Source: Chelydra serpentina
Taxonomy: Eukaryota > Chordata > Testudines > Chelydridae
DNA length: 64,000 bases
Assembly (NCBI GenBank): GCA_037349315.1
Contig: JBAIAC010000131.1
Location: forward strand, 806,001-870,000
Direction: 5' to 3'
In this document: positions 41,601-64,000 of the stretch, in pieces
Layout of the letters: the number at the start of each line of letters is the position of its first letter
Numbering within the stretch: the stretch's first letter is position 1
Program-made: the position numbers and the translations under genes
The notes under the pieces: generated by a model
The model's database searches: none
Seen by the model: the letters and a program-made list of their open reading frames with translations, nothing else
Told to the model about the DNA's origin: nothing

Positions 41601-44379
41601 TGACGCCAAGCAGGAAAAAACCCCAGCGAGGAGATTTGGGCCAGACAGCAGGTTTAGTGGCCACCCTCTTGCAAAAAGCACTGGTGAGTTCTTCCCATCC
41701 GCACAGGGGGTAGGACCTTTAGTGTCACCACTCCTCCTGGCTGCAGAGCCACCCCTGACTCAGAGAGAAGAGTGCCCCACATTGAATCACCTGTGCTACC
41801 ACCTGGGAGGCACTCTAAGCACTTGCCAGCTCTAGAGCTGTTTAACTTGTTCGACCTGCTCTAAAGAGCTTTGCTTGTCCTTAGATCAACCCGGGACATG
41901 GTTAGCCTGTGGAACTCACTGCTACTGGATAGCACTGAGGGCAAGAGTAATGATTGACAGGAGACTTGACCATGTGTCTGGATAATGTGACCGGCAGGGG
42001 ATGGTGCTGCTGTGTGAAACTGGGATATTGTCACTTACTAGCCCTCCCAGCCCCCATCTTCCTGCCCCAGTCCCTGTCTTTCTGCTGGCTGTATAAAGCA
42101 GCTGGGCCCAGTCTCCTGGTAGCTCCAGCTGCTTTGACCTCCCAGCCCCGTAACCCTTTCCTGAGGGGCACCATGCACTCCCCTGGCACTGATACACACC
42201 CACCTGCTAGGGGGCATGAGCCAGCTGCTGATCAGGGTGAGGAAGGGATATCCCCCTGTGGACAGCTTATTCCAGAATGTCCCACCGGGGGATTTCTTTC
42301 CCCCGCGATCCTAGCTGGGCTTGGAGCAGCTCCAGGCTGAGTGCTTATTTGTGTCGTGCTGCCCAGTTGTACCTCAGTCCTTTGTTCTGTCCCGCTCCCT
42401 CCTACCCCGTGCTCTGGTGTGCCCAATTCTGCTATGGGCACCGGCTGAGGAGTGCGATTCCGGTGTTTATATCACACAGACTGGTGCGGTATGGAGTTTC
42501 TGCGGAAGAGAGGCCCACAGTTGGGTTAGCAGGGGCTGCAGTGAGGGGCACTGGCAGAGCTGTGACTGGGGAAACCCAGGGCTGGGGTAGCAGGGGGCTG
42601 CGGGTCAGTATTGAGGGGCATCAGCAGCTCTGAGGCAGCAGGCAGAGAACCCATTTGTTAACTCCAAGAACAAACTTCCCTCCCCGTTTTACCTCCCACT
42701 GAACGAACACACGACTGGAGGCTCCTTCCGAGGCACTGACAGCGGCACAGGCTGGATCAACAGGGTGGCCACTTGGTGCAGAACCTCGTGGCCTTGCCCT
42801 GCAGCCTGGAAGCTGCGTGGGTGCTGGAGCAGCAGGGTGACCTGGGGAGCTGATGGGTGGGGCAGAGTGTGGTCGTTCCTGTGATGTTCCTTGACCCTGT
42901 GTATTGCTTTTCCTCCCCCTCCCCTTTAAATGCAGCTTCCTCCACCCACCCTTGGCAGGGTTCCCTCCCGGGTGCTGCTGCTGCTGTCCACTCAGGGGGG
43001 GCCAGCAGCCCCTCCCCATTTGTGGCAGGATCCATCTCACGCCTGCCCTCCTAGGTCTCCATACCTGGTCAGCTTGTTGGGGACTCCAGGGCAGACCTTC
43101 CATTGCCTTGCAAGATCATTTACAAGTGGGAATGGAGTCCTTGCCTGCCTGTTATGACTCCATACTTGCTTCTCCACTCAGCTCCTGCCTTGTCTCTGGC
43201 ACTGGCACTTCGAGAGCCTTCTCCTCTGCAACGCCCTGCGCTGGGAGCAGCCCCCCTGGGCTTTGTCTTGGTGGCCCTGCAGCTCAGCCACACAGCCAGC
43301 TCTCCTGCTGTCCCTCTCTCTATGTGGCCCTGCCCTGGCTCTGGGCTCCGCTGCTCTCGCAGAGCCGCCTACCCTGCTCTGGGATGGTTGGCGGGTGACA
43401 AACCCTGGGTTGGCTGTGGCAAGGCGGCCCCGTCTCTGCATTTCCCCGTGGTGGGGCCGTGTTACCCCTTCGTGCTGCTCCCCGCACAGTAAGGTTATGG
43501 AGAAATCTAATTAGAGCACTTCCCCCCGCCCACCCTTCCCAAGGCTTTGCCAAGGGGCACAGGGCTGGAGCACTCAGCTGGCCCCTGGAGGGTGAGTAGG
43601 GCAGAGAGAAGGGACTGTGTGTTGCGGGGGTCAGAGAGAGGCATTGGAGGGGGCTCTTGTATCTGAGCCATCACAGAGGCACTGGTGATCTCTCACACAC
43701 CCGTTTCTGCAATATGGCCGAATGCCCCTCCCCACTCAGCATGGGGCAGCCAGGGCTGGCATCTGCTCTGCTGGTGCCCGATCCGCTCACTCTGCCAGGT
43801 TGCAGGAGATGAGGGGGATCCCTCTGGACACACGGCCTCCCTCCACCCCACTGTCCTGTCCAAAGGATCTTCCTGATCCTCCTTTGGGACTTCTTCATCC
43901 ACCAGCCATTTTCACGAGTTCCATGAGTTTATAGTGCTCAGGGGAGGCAATGGAAGAAGGGTGGGAGTGTCAAGCTGGCCTTCACCCCGAGGGATAGGGC
44001 GGTCTTTGTGTGGCATGGGGTGAGGTGCCCGGCACTGTCTTTGCACCCCTGGGAGGTCATCAGGTGCCTCTCCGATGGCTCAGAGAAAGGATAGCCCTGC
44101 AGTGGCTCCCTACGGTCTCTAACACACAGTCGCATGGTCCTTATCTCTGCCCTGCTGCAGAGGCCGTGCCAGGGTCCCAGGGCAGGGGGCAGCACAAGAG
44201 CACAGAAATGCTCCTTGGGTTAGTGAATCTCTGGTGTTCCCAGGAAGACTGGGAAGTTTGTGTTCCGTTTGGAGAGGGGCTGCTGGATCCGTGCTAATAC
44301 TGGCATCCTCATTCATCCATTAACGAGGCTAATCATGTAGTTTACACATTCCACAACGAATCAATTAATAGTCAGGACA

Positions 44380-44900
44380 TGCCCAAATCAGACTGAACAG
44401 TTTAACCAAGTGACCCTGTCTGTGTTCTCCATCAACTCTGCCCCTTTAGGTGCTTGCATTTTGACACAGCCTTCAACAGCAGGGTCTCATAACCCATGAT
44501 AACACTGTGTCTTTCATTTCTGCAGCTACACTTGGTCACATTTTTCCAATACAAAGTCATACTAAGTCTTGCTAACAATAAAAAATAAATTAATTTGTTG
44601 TTCTGTTTAAAAGGTAGATCCTTTGTGGGAACATTAAGTAAGCAGGTCAAGGGATCTCTGGGAAGCCGGCATTTTGTTATAAGATGAATCTCTGTAATAA
44701 TTTCCTGCCAAAAACCGTTTAATTCCCGTGCAAGTATGTTCCTTTTTCCCTGCAGCCCTTCCAACAGAGCTCTTCCCTCGTGGCAAAAATACGCCGGTTC
44801 TTAACTGGATTAAAATGCCATCTGCACAGTTGTTTCTAAAAACGTTCTTTGTGAGCTACGCAAATCAAAGGTGTGTAGCCCCTTTCCCGTGCTCGTCTTG
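44380..44900. other. AT-rich block in a GC-rich intron
   Basis: Composition falls sharply to AT-rich (AATAAAAAATAAATTAATTTG at 44,577-44,597) within an otherwise GC-rich intron. No repeat or frame recognised. It could be a conserved regulatory element or an old, unrecognised repeat. Confidence 0.3.
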
Positions 44901-45439
44901 AATTAGTTTGAAAGGCTTGAAGTCAGCAAAGTGGGTGCCAACACAGCAAGTATACTTACAACCTGCGTGAAAAGCGTCTGTATTCACCGAGTCTCCAAGG
45001 CCCAGATCCTCAAGGGCAGGCGCCTAAATGTTAGTACCTTAGGGAATCGTAGCTCAGGCTTTTTGCCAAGGAATTGGTCTCATGAAGCCCAGCAGATAGA
45101 GAGGGTGGAGAGAGCAGAGTTTGGGGGTCTGTAGACACTCCCCTCAACAGCAGTCTGAATAGAACATGCCCTGGTGCAGGGAAGTGGATTTGTTTTGGGT
45201 TTTCGGTTTTGCTGAAAAACTGTTGAGAATTTTGATCACCTAAAAAAAATAATCCAACTTCAGGTGATCTTGTGTGAGGAGCCAATGAAAGGGGGGGGCG
45301 GGGGGTGTTGTCTGTGAAAACTGCTTCTCAGCCTGAGTGATCATGTGAGACTGGATACCAGCTGCAATGCTGCCTAGCCCTTCTCCCTCATGGGCAAAAT
45401 CCTGTTGTGTGGTGTTAGTGTGTTAACAAGGGACTGGAG

Positions 45440-45580
45440 GGAGGAAGGGAGAGCTAGCAGTTAGAGCAGGGGAGCCAGGACTCCTGGGTTCTGTGCCAGT
45501 AACCTCAGCCAAGTCCCGTCATCACTCTGTGCCTCAGTTTCCCCCACCTCTAACAGGGATAATGAGCCTGACCCGGGGGT
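45440..45580 (+). repeat. MIR-like CORE-SINE
   Basis: 'ggagccaggactcctgggttc', 'tgtgcctcagtttcccc' and 'cagggataatgagc' occur in MIR order. Confidence 0.65.
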
Positions 45581-47764
45581 CAGGGGCTCTATTGGTTAAT
45601 CTTTGCGTGGAGCTCCTTAGGAAGCAGTAGAGTTGGGTAGAGATGTTGGGTTTGCCCCACCCAGGTGGCTTCCTGGGGCTCCGGCCCCCTGCCCTCCCCA
45701 AGGCTGCCATGGGATGGAGGTGGCAGGAGTTTACCTGCAGTGAAATCCCTTGTTTGTATCCTCCCCTCTGCAGCCTCTCTCGGTGCTGGCTCCTGCGGGG
45801 AGGACATGCTGTTCCGGAAGGGCTGTGGCTGGGAGGGGGCGGGCGGGTGTTGCTGCTGCTCCAGCTTGTCTCCATCACAGGACAAACCCCAGGGAGGGAG
45901 TTGCAGGGAGAGCCCCCTGGCTGGGGCCAGCCTGCTGCAGCCAGACCTAGGACTGGGTCTTGCCACGCCCTCATGCTAGATTACTGGCCCTGGCCCGCCA
46001 GCCTGGGGGGAGAGGGTGCAGAGCCCAGCTGTAGGGGGTCACGTGGGAGGGAGGGGTCTGGCCGGGGCAGGCTTGCCATTGTGCAGAGATCCCTTAACCT
46101 GATCGATGCCTGGTCTGACCCTGACCCCTCTCCCCCATTGGCTGGTTGGCTCTGGGAAGCAGGGAGCTGGTTAAAGCCCTACACCCATTAGCTCACCAAG
46201 AGTCATCAGTTGTAAGGGAGTGACGGATGCTGGAGTGGGCAGGGGTCAGGGTTGGGGATAGGGGGAGACTTGGCTAATGGATGTCTCTTGTTTGTGGGAA
46301 GGGCGATGCAGAGCTGGGGTGGGGGGTGGCAGGATGCCCTGGGGGGCAGGGTAAGGATTTATTTTACACCTGGCTATCTGCCCCAGTGGCTAGATTCCCC
46401 AGGCTGAGACTGAAAGCAGAATTCCAGAAGCTGATCCCCGCCCCATGGAACAGAGGTCAGGTGCAGCCCCTGGGAGGGGAACCCGACCTGGATCTGCGCC
46501 CCTGCAATGGGCTCTGGGTGCCCAGTGCTGGGAAGGGAACTCAACCTGGATCTGTGCCCCTGGCACAGGCTTCGGGGGCCCAGTGTGAGGAACGCAGTGT
46601 TGAAGTGGCTGTTGTGTTGTGGGCAGTCAGAGAGCCAAATCGAATTCCCTTCTCTTGGGGGGGTGCAGGTGGGCATCCCCCTCGCACTCAGGGCTTTGCA
46701 GGAGGGTCCTGGCACTCCCTCCTCCCAAGTGCATGGGTCCAATCAGGGTCTGCTATTTGCTGGTCAAACCCCAGCCCAGCCCCTTGCTGAGCATTAGGGA
46801 AGAGAGCGCTGTGTTTGGGCAGTGCCAGGAACCACACTGCCTCAGCACTGCTAGCTGGGATGGCAATGCTGGGCCTGCAGGGTGCTAGGTGTGTATGGAC
46901 GAGGGGGTCACAAACTGAACTGTGTGTGGCCCCAAACACCCTCTCTTCCCCCCAGTGAGCAGGCTGGGCCTTGCGGTGGAGGACAAGAGCCTGATTATCT
47001 GAATGTACAGGAGACAGCTGAGTTAGGTGGGTTCGTAATGCTGACATTAGGAAGGTTAAACGTGCTTTGCACGCCACTGGACTTTAGTCCAGTAACTACA
47101 GGGTTAATTTATAATGGCAGTATGTGCATGTGACCTACTGTATTTCTCTCTTTGGGTGATAAAAGGGGACACATCGTTGCAACTGATGTTCTAGCCTGCA
47201 GCTGTGCTTAGTCTGGAGGAAAAGCCACAGGGAAGGGGAAATGGGGACTGACCCTGGACCAGAACCTGCTGTTTGCTCTTCTAAAAGGCTTTGAGAGATT
47301 TTGTTTCTACGTTTTAATCCAAACGAGCCTTGAATGTTTACAGTTTTCCAAAATATTTGCTGTCCAGGGCAGGAATTTTCCAGGCTTGGGGGGGTCTGCC
47401 TGAAGGAAATTGTTTGGTTTTTTTATTTTGGAAAATTTGAGCAAAAGCCCTTTGAGTTATTGGAGAGTGGGGAAAATATCCAGCAGTATTCAGGGCAAAA
47501 CCGGCTGAGGTTTGACTCCAGGCTCACCTGGATGAACGCCTTCCTGGGGACTGTGGCCTTGGCTTGGGTTGGAGACCAAATCTTTTTGGTTTAGTGACTG
47601 AGGTACGACTGGTTGAAAATCACACACCGAGCTCGTGCAGTAGATATTAAATCTCAAGGGCTGGGATCCTGCAAGCGGATCTGTGCGGACAAACTCTCGG
47701 TGAGGCTCTGACCCTGCTCGTCTGGATCTGTTTGCAGGATCCATGCACAGCTAGCGAAGATTGC

Positions 47765-47985
47765 CGTGGAGAGGCTGTGTGGCCTATTTGATAGAGCACT
47801 GGATAGGGACTCAGGAGACTGGGTTCTATGGCCAGTTCTCCCACTAGCCTGCAAGATGGTTGGTGAAGCCACTTCCCTAAGTTTGGATTCCTCTCCTGGG
47901 GCTGCACCCAGGGAGGGAAGTAACTCTGTGAGGGGAAAGTGTGCCTCAGTTTCTCCCATCCTTTGCAAAGTGATGAATAGTGCGG
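47765..47985 (+). repeat. MIR-like CORE-SINE with tRNA-like head
   Basis: 'gtggcctatttgatagagcactgg', 'gactcaggagactgggttct' and 'tgtgcctcagtttctcccatc' occur in order. This is the longest MIR-like copy in the window. Confidence 0.65.
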
Positions 47986-48141
47986 GGTAGGAGTATTAAC
48001 ATTATTGTTGGTTGAAGGGATGTCTGAAAGCAATGGATTTTTTTCCTCTTTAAAACCTAGGAAATTCAATCCAAAGAACTTTGTTAGTGCAGCACTAAAT
48101 TCGCAGAGATCAGAGCACAAAAATACATGCAGAACTGATGA

Positions 48142-48257
48142 TTACCTGTTCTGTTCATTCCCTCTGAAGTACCTGGCATTGGCCACTGTTAGAAGACAGG
48201 ATACTGGGCTAGATGAACCTTTGGTCAGACCCAGTATGGCTGTTCTTATGTTCAGAA
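48142..48257 (+). repeat. CR1 3' end fragment
   Basis: 'gatgaacctttggtcagacccagtatggc' followed by TGTTCTTATGTTC is the 3' UTR of a CR1 subfamily distinct from copies A and B. Confidence 0.7.
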
Positions 48258-48404
48258 CCTAAGACTCCCATGGCACTGCCACCTCAGCCCCGGGGCACAC
48301 ATCTGAATTCTCTCTCTTTGGGATCAAATGTGCAGCATAACATAGGTGCTAAGCTGATGCTGCTAGTGGGACCTTAAACGTGAGTATTTTCTGTCTTACT
48401 CTAT

Positions 48405-48500
48405 TAATTGCACTGCAGTAGTGCCTAGTCACAGAGCAGGACCCCAGAGTGCCTGGTGCTGGACAAACCTAGAACAAGAAGTCCCTGACCCAAAGAGCTG
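48405..48500 (+). repeat. ancient interspersed repeat fragment, unclassified
   Basis: Shares 'agtgcctagtcacagagcagg' and 'ggtgctggacaaac' style text with 22,816-22,946. Confidence 0.35.
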
Positions 48501-49599
48501 GGGTTTTAGCTGGGCAGCCGGCACATTGCAGCGGGGGGATGGCGGGTTGAACTTAATAAAGGTGAAGTCTTTGTTAAGGTGCCCCGTGGGTGTAGGCAGA
48601 GCTCAGGAGGGTGTCTGAGAGCCTGGTGGGCGCTCGGAGTTGAGATTGGGGACATCCTGTCAGCTAGGGACGGGGTTCAGCACCGTTCACTGGGGCTGGA
48701 TCATTAGTTAAGGACCAGCCGGTCAGGGGAAGTGGGTGGGCCGGGGGAGGGGGGGCTGGAGATGAAACAATCCTTGCTGTATGTTTTCCTGTCACAAGCA
48801 GCTCTCCGGTGAACACCCCTCCCTCGGCTCCCCTCTCAGGCCTCCCCCCAGCCCTGTAGCTCATGGGGGGGATGTGCAGCCCTCCCCTCCCCCCCTCCCC
48901 CCCCAGCAATGCACCAGGCTCCCTCCCCCGCAGTCCCTTTGCATCCTGCCCCTGTTCCTGAGGCTGAGTTCATGTGCTCCCCTCCCCCATGGGGAGTGCC
49001 AGCCAAGCAGCCTGCCATTGAGGACTCAGCCAGCAGCCCCCTTCCCCCTCGCTCCAGACGGGCCTCCTCTGTCAGCCAGGCACCACCCAAATGGGAAAAG
49101 GATGCCCCTGCCCCTAGCGGGTGGAGGGGCAGCAGGCAGACAGCAGGATCGGGAGCCCCCTGACTGGGGCGTGGGGTGCTCTGGCCACAGGCCTGTCTCC
49201 AGCACACAAGGGGAGTGGGCAGTGGCAGGGAGCCAGGGTTTACTGTTTCCTCTGCTCTGGTGCTTCATGGCTGAGAGGTGGAGGCTGCCCGCGGAAGTGG
49301 AGGGGTTCAGTTATTGTCCCAGCCCCAGGCCTGCTTCCCTTCCCCCCCAGCACCAGGCACAAAGGGGGAGGGCAGCCTTTGCCCCACCTTCGCACCCCTC
49401 TGCTCCAGAGGGCCGGGCCGGATTCCTGTGCTGATGGCTCCCCACCAGGATGCCTTGGCTTCAGCACATGTTTGCAAACAGAATCCGGGAGCTGGTCAGG
49501 GCTGTTCCAGCCAGAGACGCTTTTCTTCCTCACTGTGCGTGGGATGGCATGCTTCTGCCTGCGGGGATGCTGGGCACAGGACGGGTCAAGGCACCTTCT

Positions 49600-49815
49600 G
49601 CCAGCACTCCTGCCCTGCTCCCCACAGTCCCCCCTGCTAGTAGAGGCTGGGGCTAGAGTAGCTGGGAGCTCCCCCCACAGCCAGCGCCCTGCCCTGCTCC
49701 CCACAGCGCCCTCTGCTGGGAGAGGCCGGGGCTGGAGTAGCCAGGAGCTCCCCCCACAGCCAACACTGCTGCCCTGCCCCCCATAGCACCCCCTGCTGGG
49801 AGAGGGCAGACCCTC
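49600..49815. repeat. ~80-bp GC-rich tandem, 2-3 units, with CTCF-like cores
   Basis: CACAGTCC, CACAGCGCC and CATAGCACC recur at 49,623, 49,703 and 49,782, each followed by CCCTGCTGG-like and, in the first two, GAGTAGC...GGAGCTCCCCCCAC text. Related single units lie at 38.6 and 51.9 kb. Confidence 0.75.
49706..49719 (-). promoter_or_regulatory. CTCF-like motif, minus strand
   Basis: The minus-strand reading CCAGCAGAGGGCGC fits CCASYAGRKGGCRS at all positions. It belongs to the middle unit of the ~80-bp tandem. Confidence 0.45.
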
Positions 49816-51720
49816 TTCCCCTGCCTGCCGTGCCCGGAGCATAGTGGCCCGTGAGCCGGGCGGCTGGTGCTGTGGGTTTGCTCTGGTTGCTGCAAGCTGT
49901 GGGCTGGGGAGAGTTAACCCACCGGAACTAGGCCAGCCCTCCAGCCCGCGCATGCCAGGACCTTGTTTTGCCAGATCTAGGCAGGACGCCAAGTTCCTGC
50001 TGGCTGCGCTGTGAAGCTGACGTAGTTGGCGCTGCTGAGCCAATGTGACCACTTCCCCTCAGGAGAGCGGGGGGTGCGTCATTGGGGGGGCAAGAGAGGA
50101 GTCCTGGGGGCCCAGTGCGAGGGGGTGGGTGAGACCAGGGGGCCGGCCTAAGGAGGTTGAACTGAGTTGAAGGGTTTACCTTATCTGACCTGACCAAAGG
50201 GTTGGATGCAAACACCGTGGGAGGTGCCAGGGTCCGCCCCCGCCTGGCCTTGGGAAGCTGGGGGAGGCCATGGGGTGCCAGGGATGGGCTGGGAGGAGGG
50301 CGGGTGCAGCCTGGGACTCAGGACTCCAGGGTGCCGTTCCCAGCTGAGCTCCGGCCTCTCCCTGGGTGACTGCTCCCTCCCCACGCCCCTCTGCCACCCA
50401 GGGATAAAGACACCTTGCCTGATCATGCTCATGAGATGCCAAGGGACTGCGTGGAGCCTCCATTGATATGGAGAGGGGGTGCAGTGGGGGTGGAGAGACA
50501 TGCCTGGTGGGAGGGGGCCTCAGGAAGAGCAGATGTGGGGGGCAGAGAAGGTGGGTGAGCGCATCGGCTCTGTGCCTAGACTTGCCCTGCTCTCTCTCCA
50601 GCCCGTCTGAGTCACAGCCCCACAGCCCCTGCCACCACGGCCCAGTGTCCAGCACTGCTCTGTGGGTCTCCTAGGGGCAGCGTGGGGCCACCCAATGGAC
50701 CCCCAAGGGGTGGCAGAGCATTAGCACCTTGGGGCAAGGGTTACTCAGGCCAAGATGGGCAAAGCCCTGGCACCTCAGCCACTGGGCAGAGGGACATTAC
50801 TGTGTATCAGGGAGTGTGGGGGCGTGGAGGGGTTGGGGGCTGTGTGAGCAATCGTGGGAGGACAGAGGTTGTGGCGGCGGGCAGATTGTGCGGCGGTGGG
50901 CGTATTTGCGGTGTCCATGGGGGTTGTGTGTCTGTGGGGGTGTCTGCGGGATTGCATCTGAGTAGACTGCATGCACAGAGGGCATTTATTTGTGGGGAGG
51001 GCGCATGCATGTGTAGCTTGCAGGGGGTTGGGAGTGTGGGATGGGGGGTGCTTTTATGTGGGGGGTTGTCTGTGCAGGGGAGTGGGGAGGGAGATATGGG
51101 GGAATGATGGATTAAGAGCATGCATGTCACTGAATTGGAAATGACCCCTTGGCCCCTACGCTTGCCTCCATGCCCACCCCAAGCCCTGGCATGAGTGCCC
51201 TCCCGGAGCCAGGCCTGGGTTCTCTGACAGGGCCTGGTTCCCTCTGGGAGCGGTGGGGGTCTGCTAAGTCTTGCCCTTGGTTCCAAGCAACTGCTGCTTT
51301 CTGAACCCACCGCCTGCTCTAGGCACCCCTCGGCCTGTGCAGGGATACCAGCTGGGCAGCCGTTTTCAATGAAACATTTTTGTGTTGATGGGAATAGATC
51401 AGTGTCACAGATGCTTGCCCCAGGGGCTGGGGGGCTGGCAGGGGAGGATCCCCAGGTTTAGGATGGCCTTTCTTGGGGCATGGGGGGGGAGGAAGGAGAC
51501 AGAGAGAGCCCCCAGATGAGCCAAGCGTCCACGTGGTTAGTGGTTAGGGCGCTCGGTGGAGAAGGGGGAGGCCCAGGTGACATCTGTCACTGGGTGGTTC
51601 AGGCATTCCTGATCCCTTCCTTCCCCTGCTGAGTTTGGAGGAGGGATTTGAATGTGAGTCTTTCCCCCACCCATCCCCAGTGTTCTAATCCTGGCCTGCT
51701 GGGGAAGGGGAGGGGATGGT

Positions 51721-51742
51721 CTCTCTCTCTCTCTCTCTCTCT
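51721..51742 (+). repeat. (CT)11 microsatellite
   Basis: Uninterrupted CT dinucleotide run. Confidence 0.9.
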
Positions 51743-51839
51743 GTTTTCTTGTGAAAATGTTGAAAGGTCTCTGTTGTGTTCTGACATGGAATGGGAATAA
51801 TTTTCACAGGGAAAACCATTTCCAGTGCAGGTCTAGCGG

Positions 51840-52000
51840 GGAGCTCTCCCACAGCCAGAACTGCTGCCCCATTCCCTATGCTGCCTCCTGCTGGAAGAGG
51901 TCTCCCCACCACAGCACTCCAGCCACGCTTCTGGTGCTGCTTCCCATAGTGCCCCCTGCTGGGAGATGTCAGGACTGGAGTAGCTGGAGCTCCCCCTGCA
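51840..52000. repeat. two diverged copies of the ~80-bp GC-rich unit
   Basis: 'agctctcccacagccagaac' through 'cctcctgctggaagaggtc', then 'agtgccccctgctgggagatg' and 'ggagtagctggagctcccc', matching the 49.6-kb tandem. Confidence 0.7.
51949..51962 (-). promoter_or_regulatory. CTCF-like motif, minus strand
   Basis: The minus-strand reading CCAGCAGGGGGCAC fits the core consensus fully. It lies 200 bases before the first ZMIZ2 coding exon. Confidence 0.45.
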
Positions 52001-52162
52001 GTGACCCATGCCAGGAGAGCCTGCCTAGAGAGCTAATACTCCATGTGGCTGCTGCCTCCTTGTAGTGTTAATGCCTTGGCACTCTGTTCATCCCTCTCCA
52101 GCCCAGCTGGAGCCGCTGTTTCCGAAGACCCAGCACGCGCCCTGCTCGCCTGCCTGCAGCCA

Positions 52163-64000
<11,838 letters not shown>

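Larger units (their letters stand above)
28186..52099 (+). other. ZMIZ2: ZMIZ2 intron 1 (inferred), ~24 kb
   Basis: GC-rich, with no convincing coding exon. It holds a SINE (31,257), MIR-like fragments (32,340; 45,440; 47,765), CR1 fragments (32,675; 48,142), C-homopolymers (35,497; 38,558; 40,309), CTCF-like sites and an AT-rich block (44,380-44,900). The parts 28,560-31,250, 33,000-38,600, 38,740-44,380 and 50,000-51,840 show no named feature beyond homopolymers. Open frames here are low-complexity Pro/Gly/Ser-rich products of GC-rich DNA. Confidence 0.55.

Noticed and set aside
49240..50052. 270-codon minus-strand frame near 50 kb
   Set aside because: Low complexity and overlaps the ~80-bp tandem; no conserved motif or splice context.

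Overview
The window is vertebrate nuclear DNA, most likely from a cryptodiran turtle. The evidence is the repeat content: long CR1 LINEs with near-intact reverse transcriptase ORFs, at least three tRNA-headed SINEs that share the CR1 3' tail (the turtle Cry I/Pol III SINE type), a Penelope-like element, PIF/Harbinger, hAT and TA-flanked DNA transposons, and MIR-like SINEs. The species is an inference from these families; no database search was possible.

Layout. Bases 1-27,900 are intergenic and packed with transposable elements, many nested: an LTR retrotransposon relic (about 566-6578, minus strand) cut by a Harbinger transposon carrying both transposase and Myb/SANT reading frames (1061-3365); a Penelope-like element (8.5-11.0 kb) invaded in turn by a perfect 82-bp palindrome, a Harbinger MITE and a BRD7 retrocopy; an old full-length-type CR1 (11.6-18.7 kb) that received a young CR1 (12,492-15,259), a SINE, a hAT MITE and a TA-flanked MITE; a hAT element with a nested MITE (19.6-20.3 kb); a solo LTR (20,597-21,395); a second young CR1 (22,947-24,794), about 98.5% identical in protein to the first; and two hAT MITEs, one containing a 47-49 bp minisatellite (26.0-26.6 kb).

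At 27.9-28.5 kb is a CpG-rich block ending in a good splice donor (28,186), read as the promoter and non-coding first exon of the only protein gene seen. That gene is ZMIZ2, a PIAS-like SP-RING (MIZ) transcriptional co-regulator. After a roughly 24-kb first intron, thirteen coding exons follow (52,163-63,879, plus strand), all with consistent GT-AG boundaries and phases. They encode 643 residues plus two bases of the next codon. The window ends just after the CPVC half of the SP-RING zinc site; the rest of the gene lies beyond it.

The introns are GC-rich and hold old CR1 and MIR fragments, homopolymer C/G runs and two minisatellite-like tracts. An ~80-bp dispersed motif carries CTCF-like cores; two of these, on opposite strands in intron 1, face each other. 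No tRNA, rRNA, CRISPR or second host gene could be supported.
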